64,000 nucleotides of DNA from the NCBI GenBank assembly GCA_021801025.1, contig JAJYYK010000014.1, forward strand, positions 1 through 64,000, written 5' to 3'. The position numbers were made by a program, and so were the translations under genes. This DNA is from Pseudomonadota bacterium (GTDB taxonomy: Bacteria; Pseudomonadota; Gammaproteobacteria; Burkholderiales; Sulfuriferulaceae). This document shows positions 48,512 through 56,796 of the stretch, piece by piece. Below the pieces are notes generated by a model. The model saw only the letters and a list, made by a program, of their open reading frames with translations, was not told the DNA's origin and ran no database searches. Every line of letters starts with the position of its first letter. The first letter of the stretch is position 1.

Positions 48512-49825
48512 TTATTCGGAATCCACATCAGAAGGCCCAGTTTCATTATTAGTGTCCGCAAGCTTTTGAATATGCCATTCGCGTCTACTCTGTACATGTC
48601 CTCCGCCAGTCACTTCATCAATCAGTCCAAGAAGCTGTGCATCCTTAGGAGTCAATACATGCTCACCTTCAAATAACTCTCGACAGAGAAGAACACAAAA
48701 ATTCCACAGCAACCGAGCGTGTGGTGCAGCCTTCGTCAGCAAATCCGCGCATTCATTTTCAGGAAGACTCGCGATATCTAGTGAGAAGAAAATGTGACTG
48801 TGCTGCGCCATCAAATCGGAAGCGTAGCGGATATGTCGTGGATCATTGAAAGACTGCAGTATCCCGTACTCACGAGTCGCTCGATCTAGGATCGCACCCA
48901 AGTTAATATCATTAGACTTCTCAGTTGAGATGTCGGCAATGACGAGGCTGAGGAAGAGTTTTAAAGGTTCTTCAATCTTCTCGAGGTGCTCAGGTTGACC
49001 CTTAAACATCTTATGCAAATGACGAGCCCCATCCAGCATGCCTGGATTTCGTGAACCCTTTTGACGATAAGTTGGGGAATTTTTCGCAATTTTTGTCAAG
49101 TGAATCCACTGCGACAGACGATGCATCACGTTATTGATTAGTGTGTCATTCCTTGATGATAACTTTCGCCAAAGACTAGTTGCGAAGCCTGCGAGGTCAA
49201 TGCACTCAAAACCGTTGATTGGGGGAGCGTACGCGGAGACTATGTCGATATAAGAACTATGCCGCGTGGGAAACCTTTTTTTGATATCGACAAAATCGGG
49301 AAGCTGGTCGATATATATCCAAACGAGACGTTTGATGATTCGCTTCGCGAGTCGCATTGCAAACGCATCATTCGCCTCTTGGAGGGACTTTGCAGCGTCT
49401 CGAGCTTTTTCTGGCGTAACATCGTCCATACCACCATAGCGGACATCATGATACAGAATCTCGGAGTGACTGAGAGCAACCGAATAGGTTCCGAATGCTA
49501 GCAGGTTGGCGGCCGAACTATAGGCACGATGTGTCGCAACAGTTATTATTTTCCCCCTGTGACCGTCCTGTGTTGGCCCCGTTAGCAGTGCCAGCAATAC
49601 ATCAAGAGATGCGAGAGAGCCGCCAGGGCTATCGATGCCGACCGTAATTGGTTCTATTCCATTTTGTCTGAGTTTTAGAATTGATGGTGTCAAACGGCGA
49701 ACTAAATCGTCGTCGATGACAGAATCAATTAGAATTGAACGATCCCAATTGATGGTTAGTTCCTGATGGTCATTCAATTCCTTCCACCCTCCCTTTGAAA
49801 ACCGAATCTGCCAACCAAGTGCCAC
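48512..49825 (-). CDS. Stand-alone ClpP/SDH-fold serine protease-like protein
   Basis: A 437-residue protein. Residues 55-135 follow the ClpP pattern: ITVGIDSPGGSLASLDVLL, then AYSSAANLLAFG with likely catalytic S103, then ILYHDVR with H126. The acidic residue of a triad is not clear. The remaining 300 residues are helical with no named domain and end in a tail from about 400. The start is GTG at 49825, with a weak ribosome-binding site, so it is uncertain. No Clp ATPase or partner gene is adjacent. A defence role is plausible because of the location; it is not proven. Confidence 0.7.
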   Translation of the reverse strand: MALGWQIRFSKGGWKELNDHQELTINWDRSILIDSVIDDDLVRRLTPSILKLRQNGIEPITVGIDSPGGSLASLDVLLALLTGPTQDGHRGKIITVATHRAYSSAANLLAFGTYSVALSHSEILYHDVRYGGMDDVTPEKARDAAKSLQEANDAFAMRLAKRIIKRLVWIYIDQLPDFVDIKKRFPTRHSSYIDIVSAYAPPINGFECIDLAGFATSLWRKLSSRNDTLINNVMHRLSQWIHLTKIAKNSPTYRQKGSRNPGMLDGARHLHKMFKGQPEHLEKIEEPLKLFLSLVIADISTEKSNDINLGAILDRATREYGILQSFNDPRHIRYASDLMAQHSHIFFSLDIASLPENECADLLTKAAPHARLLWNFCVLLCRELFEGEHVLTPKDAQLLGLIDEVTGGGHVQSRREWHIQKLADTNNETGPSDVDSE

Positions 49826-50012
49826 CAGATAGCTTGGTATGCTAACATGAATGTCGGCTGTCGAGTTTGAACCGAACTATCCATGCGCCAATTTTCTTGC
49901 CTCTAGTCTTAAACCCTGAAACACTTCTGAACGCGCGGTTGCACAAATACAAATTTGGGTAAATATTTTCCGACAAATAGATTATTAAGCGACTACCAAC
50001 AGCGTGAGATAC

Positions 50013-50060
50013 GCAAGCAATATGACCTGCGATCAGCAGCAGTATTGCGCGTAGCGTGCC
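50013..50060 (+). repeat. Left copy of a 48-bp imperfect direct repeat flanking abiE
   Basis: Aligns without gaps to 51835-51882, 36 of 48 bases identical by eye, including an identical 11-base AGCAGTATTGC block. Confidence 0.6.
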
Positions 50061-50239
50061 TTAGCCTTTTTCTGGTTCAGTGCTCAGTTTACCACCGAGC
50101 AGATATAATTCTAAAGCTTAGTGTTAAATCGTTATGAAGAATAATTCTCTATTTTAATGTGATTATTTGCAGGGGGTGCCGAGATGATCCTTGCTTGGAA
50201 TGGTTGACTCATTTTCACAACATATATTGACATGATGCT

Positions 50240-50273
50240 AAATGTAGGTAAATATTAACAACTACCGACATTT
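50240..50273. promoter_or_regulatory. Inverted repeat, probable AbiEi operator
   Basis: AAATGTAGGTA (50240-50250) and TACCGACATTT (50263-50273) match as an inverted repeat at ten of eleven positions. They end 10 bp before the abiEi ATG. AbiEi antitoxins are known to bind such repeats and repress their own operon. Confidence 0.7.
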
Positions 50274-50283
50274 GGTATCATAC

Positions 50284-50886
50284 ATGGATGCCTCAAAAAT
50301 TTCTAAAGTTCTAAGTCTTGCTCAAGAAGTAGGTGTTATCCGTCCACGTGATCTGGCGTCAGATGGAATTCCCCGCGTCTATCTTGCCCGTCTTTGCCAA
50401 GCTGGTAAACTTCAGCGTATTGGACACGGCCTTTATATGTTGGCCAATAGTGCTATTACTACCAATCACAGTCTGGCAGAAGCTGCGAAACGGATGCCCA
50501 ACGGAGTGATTTGCCTGCTCTCCGCACTGAGATTTCATGGGATCACCACGCAAGCTCCCTTTGAAGTCTGGATAGCGATTGACAATAAAGCACGCGCGCC
50601 TGTTGATAAGGGAACTCCTCTACACATTGTACGGTTTTCTGGAAATGCGCTTCAAACTGGGATAGAAACACACATCGTAGACGGTGTGCCCACTAAAATT
50701 TACTCCATCGCCAAAACAGTTGCTGATTGTTTTAAATTCCGCAACAAAATTGGCCTGGATGTCGCCCTGGAAGCACTCAGAGAAAGCTGGCGTTCCCGCA
50801 AATGCACCATGGACGAACTTTGGCACTATGCGGCAATTTGTCGGGTAACTCATGTCATGCGTCCCTATCTGGAAACATTGACATGA
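50284..50886 (+). CDS. abiEi: Type IV antitoxin AbiEi
   Basis: A 200-residue protein with an N-terminal winged-HTH (VIRPRDLASDGIPRVYLARL) and the C-terminal antitoxin domain with VDGVPTKIYSIAKTVADCF. AbiEi both represses the operon and blocks the toxicity of AbiEii without direct binding. An ATG at 50284 is taken over a TTG at 50272, which would overlap the operator. It ends with a 4-nt overlap (ATGA) with abiEii. Confidence 0.9.
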   Translation: MDASKISKVLSLAQEVGVIRPRDLASDGIPRVYLARLCQAGKLQRIGHGLYMLANSAITTNHSLAEAAKRMPNGVICLLSALRFHGITTQAPFEVWIAIDNKARAPVDKGTPLHIVRFSGNALQTGIETHIVDGVPTKIYSIAKTVADCFKFRNKIGLDVALEALRESWRSRKCTMDELWHYAAICRVTHVMRPYLETLT

Positions 50887-51818
50887 GCGTAGATCAACCA
50901 CGCAATCTTGCCGCCTCTGTGCGCCAACGCCTGCTCAATGTCGCGAAGCGCAACAGCGAGGCGTTCGATTTGGTATTGACGCGATATGCACTGGAGCGCC
51001 TTTTGTATCGACTGGGGCAATCCGATTACCGCAATCAATTCTTACTCAAAGGTGCGATGATGTTCGCGGTATGGGACGGCGCATCTCATCGCCCGACTCG
51101 CGACATTGACCTGCTGGGATTTGGTTCCGGCGATCTGGCACAGCTGGAACACGTTTTTCGAGAGATTTGCCAGGTACCCGTAGCGCCAGATGGACTGACG
51201 TTTTTTGCGGACAACCTGCGAGCCATTGAAATTCGCGAGAATCAGGAATATCAAGGGGTGCGCGTGCTGTTCGAGGCACGCCTTGAAAATGCCATTATTC
51301 CAATCCAGATTGATATTGGTTACGGCGATGCTGTGACGCCTGCGCCAGAAGAAATCACTTTCCCCACTATGCTGGATTTCCCAGCACCCAAGTTGCGGGC
51401 TTACCCAATCTATACTGTGGTTGCGGAAAAATTTCAGGCGATGGTTTGGCTTGGTATAGCCAACAGTCGTATGAAGGATTTCTATGACATATGGGTGATC
51501 ATGAAAAAATTTTCATTTGAAGGTCACGTACTGGCGCAAGCTATCTCAGCTACCTTTGAACGGCGTAATACGCCTCTTCCTACCGCAGCACCGTTTGCAC
51601 TGACCCAACCATTTGCCAGCGATAAAATTAAACAGACGCAATGGAAAGCTTTTTTACTGAAAAATAAATTGTCCGCAGATAATTTAACACTTGCCGATAT
51701 TATCGCCACATTGCATGAATTCCTGATGCCGCCTACTCTTATGCTCGCAAAAGAACGAGCCTCCGACGCAATTTGGTTGCCGGGCGGCCCATGGCAAACT
51801 TTATTCCTACCAAGCTAA
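50883..51818 (+). CDS. abiEii: AbiEii nucleotidyltransferase toxin
   Basis: A 311-residue DUF1814 nucleotidyltransferase. The core motif is GAMMFAVWDGASHR, then TRDIDLLGFG with the two Asp ligands, followed by the VVAEKFQAMVWLGIANSRMKD motif (two segments). AbiEii-type toxins transfer nucleotides, reported for tRNA by relatives such as MenT. Both motifs needed for activity look intact. It starts at 50883 with coupling to AbiEi. It gives abortive infection against phages in lactococcal and other hosts. Confidence 0.9.
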   Translation: MSVDQPRNLAASVRQRLLNVAKRNSEAFDLVLTRYALERLLYRLGQSDYRNQFLLKGAMMFAVWDGASHRPTRDIDLLGFGSGDLAQLEHVFREICQVPVAPDGLTFFADNLRAIEIRENQEYQGVRVLFEARLENAIIPIQIDIGYGDAVTPAPEEITFPTMLDFPAPKLRAYPIYTVVAEKFQAMVWLGIANSRMKDFYDIWVIMKKFSFEGHVLAQAISATFERRNTPLPTAAPFALTQPFASDKIKQTQWKAFLLKNKLSADNLTLADIIATLHEFLMPPTLMLAKERASDAIWLPGGPWQTLFLPS

Positions 51819-51834
51819 CAGGCACTTGGTTGCG

Positions 51835-51882
51835 GCAAGCAATGCTGCGTATGTTCAGTAGCAGTATTGCACGCAGCGCGCC
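51835..51882 (+). repeat. Right copy of the 48-bp repeat flanking abiE
   Basis: Begins 17 bp after the abiEii stop; see 50013-50060 for the comparison. Confidence 0.6.
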
Positions 51883-52494
51883 CACGCGCGAAGCTGCGGG
51901 ATGAGAGCCCCAAGGCGAGCAAGGCTGAAGTCGCACCCCAGTGCGGCATCAGCCGTTCCCGTCTTGGCAGCCCAACTGGGCAGCCAAGATTGCACCCCGT
52001 TCAGGGGTGCAACCAAGCAGAGATGACAGCGCCCCAGCGCTGGCAAAGCCGATGGACGCGCCCACGCGGACAAGGCTGTGCTCTGCTGCCGTCGTCGGTG
52101 ACAGCGTAAGCTGGCGCTCGACCAAAGAAGAAAACATGGAGCGTCCAGCGGAACCCGAAGGGCAGCACCTCAAGGTTGCGTTAGCAACCCTGAGGCGCAG
52201 TGCTTTTCTTCTTTGGTCGAGCGCCAGCGCAGACGACGGCGGGTGAATTTTTGGTTGAGCAAGCGTCCAGCGCGGCGCAATCGAAAAGAGGGCTTGCCCT
52301 CCCAAGCGAAACGGTCGTCCAGACCGTTCGCGCGAGGTGAATTGGCGTGCTGCCTTGCGTCCAGCCGGGCAGAAGCGCCAAGAGGATGGCTTCCTCCAAG
52401 CATGTGCGCCCTAGCGTGCGTGCGCAATGATGGCGGAATAGATGGAGAACGGAGTTGGGTAAGCGTGATCGGAAAGCACTTATTCCGATGTCGT
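51883..52494. repeat. Palindrome-rich non-coding block
   Basis: A perfect 25-bp inverted repeat (52110-52134 with 52204-52228) encloses 69 bp that contain a smaller hairpin (about 52169-52196). A weaker extension of the arms reaches about 52088 and 52243. A second small hairpin is at about 51987-52008 (GGGGTGC/GCACCCC type). Reading frames run open on both strands but none looks like a protein. The composition is higher in GC than nearby genes. Confidence 0.7.
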
Positions 52495-53232
52495 TTATCC
52501 AACAGAGATGCCCATCCCGCCAACAACAGGCGGCCAGTTTTCCAAAGCGTAGACTGGAAATTTGGCACGATGCTTGTCGGTGAGGGGCACCCGTTCACCG
52601 ACCACTGGCACGGCCTGGATCAATTGAAACAGACGTGACAATCGCGGCGCGAATGCGGTATCCGGGCACACATAGTGAACCATCGCATAATCGCCCTGCT
52701 TGATCATTTGCAAATAGGTCGAAAGTATCGCTTCATAACGCTTGACGGTTTTGATCGAGCGTTCTATTTCGATTGCCACGCGTTGGCCAGATGGATTGGT
52801 GGCCACGGCATCGGGTCGTTTCTTGATGTCTTTCGGCAACCGATTGCCAGGCACCCATTTTGACCAACCCACATGTTCGGCAGCCAGCCGCGCACGCTGG
52901 ATGTCAAGGTAATGGTGTATGGTCACGATGGAAAGTTTGCCCGGCTCGAAGTATGGACGGTTTTCCATAGGCTCATTCTCATCCCATGCGAACAGCAGCC
53001 CCTTGGGCGTAATACCCCAAAGGTTCATACGAAGCTCGGGAACCTTGTGCCGCAGCAGGAAACCATCACGCTCCATCTGGCACAGCGTTTTGAACATGGC
53101 TGGCGCGGATAGCGCCGCCACACCAGTCAGATTTGCAAGGCTACTCCATGATTCATCACGCAAGTAATGCAGCAGGGTGCGACGCTTATGACCTACCCGC
53201 ACCTGTCGTTCATTGAAGGATTTAATCAACAT
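52495..53232 (-). CDS. Replication-relaxation family (MobC-like) protein
   Basis: A 245-residue protein. Winged-helix region at the N-terminus (LANLTGVAALSAPAMFKTL), and a central R-P-D-A ... A-I-E-I-E-R-S-I-K-T segment typical of the Replic_Relax family, which resembles a restriction-endonuclease-like core. Family members accompany VirD4-like genes on mobilisable elements. The start at 53232 overlaps the upstream gene's stop by 11 nt, so an upstream in-frame start at 53310 is less likely. Confidence 0.8.
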   Translation of the reverse strand: MLIKSFNERQVRVGHKRRTLLHYLRDESWSSLANLTGVAALSAPAMFKTLCQMERDGFLLRHKVPELRMNLWGITPKGLLFAWDENEPMENRPYFEPGKLSIVTIHHYLDIQRARLAAEHVGWSKWVPGNRLPKDIKKRPDAVATNPSGQRVAIEIERSIKTVKRYEAILSTYLQMIKQGDYAMVHYVCPDTAFAPRLSRLFQLIQAVPVVGERVPLTDKHRAKFPVYALENWPPVVGGMGISVG

Positions 53233-54964
53233 CGAGCAGGGCCCTTCCGAGTGTTGGTGCATGGCCCACGTTTCCGTCAGCGCCAGATGATTCTGACATG
53301 CTTGGCTCAAAGCTCATTGGTGTAGTTGCCGCCGTGGTTTTGGTGACTGCAATTGGCGCAGTAAAAAAGAATTGGGCAAGGCCTGCCCCATAAAGCACAG
53401 CACAGCGCTCAGGCAACGCTTGCAGCATGTTGGTATCAATTAAAGACCGTTCCGCCTGGCGCAAAGAGCGGTGATTTTCGCGGGTTTCTGCCAATCCGAT
53501 GTTGGTTTTGACTTGGCGGATTTCATCGTCTACCAGAATCTGCCCGCTCATTCTGGCCAGCCAATCGGCGGTGTCTGGGTCTTTGACGGCGTAAGCCATT
53601 TTTATGGCGCAATTTTCATTGACCGAAGCAACTACGGATTCAGGATCAAGATCAGCTGGGCCATCGCGCAAATCACCCAGACTCTGATGAGCAATGATGA
53701 CATGAGCACGCTTGTCACGAATCGCGCCCATGGCCTCAAGTGCCGAGCGTGAGACAAGATACTTGAACTCATCCATGAACAGGCACACATGCCGAGCAGA
53801 TTCACGGTTACGCGCCTCAATATGTTGCATCACCGACAAGACAAAAATGCGCTGCAACTTGAGGGTGCTCGGATTGCGCATTGATCCACGCACATAAATG
53901 ACCGCACCATCATGGATCAATTGGGCAAGATTAACGCCCAGATTGATCTTGGTGGCTGGAATCATGCTTAATTCTTCCAAATCGAAAGCAAATTTTTTCC
54001 CGCTTTCCACAATTTCCGGTTCCTGCGTGGCCAATAGCCGATATGCATCAGTGAGCATTGGTCGCGGAGTTGGCAAGATAGCTGCAAGCACCCGTGCGGC
54101 ACGCCTGTCATCCAACCGATAAAAATCCGCGTCGGTACCTTTCTCGCCCAATGAAAAGCCAGCACCAAACAGCTCTTCAATTTCTCGCGTGCTTTTGTCC
54201 TGCAGTGGGTTCCATTGCGGATTATCAGCCAGCAAATCTATGAACACATATGGCACACCAGCTGCTTGCGCTGCCTGATACATCACATGCGGCAGGAATT
54301 CATCATTTTTTGGATCAAGCACGACCACCGATTCGCCATTCGCAACCGCCTGGGTGAGCAGTACACCGGCAGCGACACCCTTGCCGCTACCTGTTGTTCC
54401 AACAACGTCTATGTGCGATCTGCGCCATTTGTCCCACGGCACATATACTGGCCGCTGACGCTCATCCAGCCCAAAGAAAATTCCCTTTTCGGGTTGAAAA
54501 TATTTGCGTGGATCGTAGCGCTGCTGCGAATTTGGTAAATGCACAGATATTTGACGAATATCAGTCTTGCGATTACGTTCCACCGTGCTGGTTCTGGTGA
54601 ATCGCTGAGCGATGATCTCAATGACATGCGAGAAATAGCGTATCACCAGCCAAACAATCAAAATCCCACTTGCCAGTCCGGCCAGATTTATCCACAGATG
54701 ATTTACGGGTAAATAAGTGGGCTGACCGACCAGCGATGTCGACATGGATGGCAAACCAAAGTAAAGACCAAATTCAAACGCGCTTACCAGTAAACCTACG
54801 GTAAAGAAAAATCGACCTGCTTTGTTTTCCCTGAATAACCAAGAAAGTGCCCAACAAATCCCAACAAATAGGCCGCTAAATCGCCACACCGCGAGTTCTG
54901 CATGCATCCATTTGTTCACAACAAATATGCCCATATTAATGAGGTCATTATTCAAAATATCCAT
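53222..54964 (-). CDS. VirD4/TraD-like type IV coupling ATPase
   Basis: A 580-residue protein. Two to four transmembrane helices in the first 120 residues, then Walker A GTTGSGKG at 189-196, Walker B around VCLFMDEFKYL, and a C-terminal AAD-like part. Coupling proteins recruit relaxase-bound DNA to a type IV secretion channel. No pilus or relaxase genes are present, so it may use the machinery of another element. Start at 54964 has AGGG upstream; the 5' end overlaps the preceding gene by 17 nt. Confidence 0.87.
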   Translation of the reverse strand: MDILNNDLINMGIFVVNKWMHAELAVWRFSGLFVGICWALSWLFRENKAGRFFFTVGLLVSAFEFGLYFGLPSMSTSLVGQPTYLPVNHLWINLAGLASGILIVWLVIRYFSHVIEIIAQRFTRTSTVERNRKTDIRQISVHLPNSQQRYDPRKYFQPEKGIFFGLDERQRPVYVPWDKWRRSHIDVVGTTGSGKGVAAGVLLTQAVANGESVVVLDPKNDEFLPHVMYQAAQAAGVPYVFIDLLADNPQWNPLQDKSTREIEELFGAGFSLGEKGTDADFYRLDDRRAARVLAAILPTPRPMLTDAYRLLATQEPEIVESGKKFAFDLEELSMIPATKINLGVNLAQLIHDGAVIYVRGSMRNPSTLKLQRIFVLSVMQHIEARNRESARHVCLFMDEFKYLVSRSALEAMGAIRDKRAHVIIAHQSLGDLRDGPADLDPESVVASVNENCAIKMAYAVKDPDTADWLARMSGQILVDDEIRQVKTNIGLAETRENHRSLRQAERSLIDTNMLQALPERCAVLYGAGLAQFFFTAPIAVTKTTAATTPMSFEPSMSESSGADGNVGHAPTLGRALLDVD

Positions 54965-55769
54965 GATTGCCCTGTCTTTTAAAGTTAGTTTTATTGGGGG
55001 AAAGTACCTTGCGCAGTTTCTCAATTTGTTCGCGTGGATCAATGGAACTTAATTCGCTTTTGGGGGGTGAAGCTGACGGCTTGATGGCTGCAAGCTCTTT
55101 GTCGCGTTGACGTGTATGTGCTATACGAACTCCGACTTCAGGTTCAAATGTTCCCGCCACTGCCCGAGCAATAAGGGAACGCAAATAGCTTAGTGGAGCA
55201 CCACGCACCGAGTTGGCATTAAGCCGCCCAGCCAGTTCATCAAGTAGTTCCTGCGCTAATTCTGGTGATAACACTTCAAGGTTACGTGTCGCCACCGCAA
55301 TTTCTTTTGGTGAAAATTGTTTCGGACAAATGAGCGGACTACCACCACCTTCGCCAGCCAGTTCAGCACTTGGTTGTGGTGGTTTGGATTGCTTGGTGTG
55401 TTCGGTGGTGGTTTGGGTGACACGGGAACCACCTGCTGGTGTCATGTGTGCCACCACCTCGTGGCATGCTACCGGATTGGGTGGTGGCAATTTGTCACCA
55501 CCGTTTTCAAGAGATAAACGATAACCATTGCTTGTTGCCGAACCATCATTTCGAAACCGATTTTGCACTTGAACCAAATCATCGGCCTTCAGTTTATGCA
55601 AAATACGCTGGACGCTGCGGTCATCCAGAGATGTCTTTTTTGCCAAAGTTGGAATGCTCGGCCAACAATAACCTGTATCGTCCGCAGCGTCGGCAAGTGC
55701 TAAGAGTACAAATTTAATGGAGGGTTTGAGCCGCAATTGCCAAACCCAATTCATCGCGGCGATACTCAT
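54948..55769 (-). CDS. Winged-helix replication-type protein
   Basis: A 273-residue protein. N-terminal winged HTH of HTH_36 type (IKFVLLALADAADDTGYCWP and RSVQRILHKLKADDLV) as in phage and plasmid replication initiators. The middle is Pro/Thr/Gln rich and flexible; a C-terminal part from about 150 (LLDELAGRLNA, PLSYLRSLIARAV) resembles replication-protein ends. GGAGG fixes the start at 55769. It could initiate replication of an excised form. Confidence 0.65.
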   Translation of the reverse strand: MSIAAMNWVWQLRLKPSIKFVLLALADAADDTGYCWPSIPTLAKKTSLDDRSVQRILHKLKADDLVQVQNRFRNDGSATSNGYRLSLENGGDKLPPPNPVACHEVVAHMTPAGGSRVTQTTTEHTKQSKPPQPSAELAGEGGGSPLICPKQFSPKEIAVATRNLEVLSPELAQELLDELAGRLNANSVRGAPLSYLRSLIARAVAGTFEPEVGVRIAHTRQRDKELAAIKPSASPPKSELSSIDPREQIEKLRKVLSPNKTNFKRQGNHGYFE

Positions 55770-55771
55770 TT

Positions 55772-56128
55772 TTAGCCTCCACAATTTTGTTGTTTTAGCA
55801 GTTGTTCCGTCTTGGTTGGCCGTCCGCGTGGTCGCGTACCATTGATACCGCATGGATTTCGTGGAGATCTAACAGCGCGCATTGCTGGCTGTGTTTGAAT
55901 TTCTCCTGATACAAAAAATCGCACCAGATCGGCCAATAATACATATTGTCGTCCACCTGGGTCTTGCCGCACGGCAACTTGGAAGCTTCCGCGACGGATT
56001 CGCGCGCGGATGGTTGGAATGTCCTCGCGTAATATTTCTGCGACTGACTTTATCTGCAGAATGGGTGGATAGTTGCTGTAAAGCTCGCGCAACAGCGCGA
56101 CTTCGATGTCATTGTTAGTGTGTGACAT
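55772..56128 (-). CDS. Small DNA-binding candidate, function unknown
   Basis: A 118-residue protein. A helical region (SVAEILREDIPTIRARIRRG) looks like the HTH of pyocin-activator or excisionase-like regulators, followed by a basic tail with RPRGRPTKTEQ, an AT-hook-like stretch. AAGGAA upstream supports the ATG at 56128. It lies directly upstream of the replication-type gene with 2 bp between them, so the two share a transcript. It might be an excisionase or a control gene for the mobility operon. Confidence 0.5.
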   Translation of the reverse strand: MSHTNNDIEVALLRELYSNYPPILQIKSVAEILREDIPTIRARIRRGSFQVAVRQDPGGRQYVLLADLVRFFVSGEIQTQPAMRAVRSPRNPCGINGTRPRGRPTKTEQLLKQQNCGG

Positions 56129-56222
56129 ATTGAATTCCTTGCTTGGTAGCAAGGCGCAGCGGTTCTACGGATTTTGCCGCGCCAAGCCTGATTGATAAGT
56201 CGGACAACCCGACACTAAAAAA

Positions 56223-56681
56223 TCAAATCAGACGTGGTGCGCGAGGAGGTATGTAAGGTAGAAGAGGAATATAGTTTTGGAAAGGATAACTTTCGTTTTT
56301 GTAAGAAATGAAGCTAAAAGAAGTGAAAAATAATTTTTGATTGAATAATTGATCGATGATAAATTTTTCTAATAAGCAAGCAATTATAAGTATGATTGCT
56401 TTGCCATTTTTTTCTCTGAACAATGTGCCAAAAATCAATACAGCCAAGCCGAAAGTCACGATGATTGTTGCAGTAACAGTTTCCGTACCTGTCAAAAACC
56501 CCTTCAGCATCATGAATTTGAACAATCCAGTCACAACGGTTGAGCTTTGATACCATAACGCAAGTGACATGTATTGTATCGCAAGGGACACGCCAAAAAG
56601 AAAATATGCGCGAACCCCAACGCGTCCCTCCAATTTAGAGGAAAAATTAGTTCGAAAAATTTTTTCAAAAGGAGATTTCAT
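56223..56681 (-). CDS. Hypothetical small membrane protein
   Basis: A 152-residue protein with three to four hydrophobic helices and a Phe/Ile/Lys-rich composition. AT content is far above its neighbours, which suggests a different source. No family is recognised and no good ribosome-binding site precedes the ATG at 56681, so reality as a gene is only moderately supported. Confidence 0.4.
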   Translation of the reverse strand: MKSPFEKIFRTNFSSKLEGRVGVRAYFLFGVSLAIQYMSLALWYQSSTVVTGLFKFMMLKGFLTGTETVTATIIVTFGLAVLIFGTLFREKNGKAIILIIACLLEKFIIDQLFNQKLFFTSFSFISYKNESYPFQNYIPLLPYIPPRAPRLI

Positions 56682-56796
56682 GGTTAAATTTTCGCAGGAT
56701 TATTTGGTGTTGTCAATAGTTTTATTTGAATTAATTCAGTTAGATAGAATATAAAACAGCAAGTAACTACAAACAACCAAAAATAACAGGAAGTGA

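Larger units (their letters stand above)
49826..50283. other. Gene-free region with the AbiE operator
   Basis: 458 bp between the ClpP-like gene and abiEi. It contains the left copy of a 48-bp degenerate repeat (50013-50060) and an inverted repeat before abiEi (50240-50273). No supported gene. Confidence 0.55.

Noticed and set aside
51867-52638. Open frames on both strands in the palindrome-rich block
   Set aside because: Composition is arginine- and proline-rich without any family signature, and frames are open in several registers because of the repeats.
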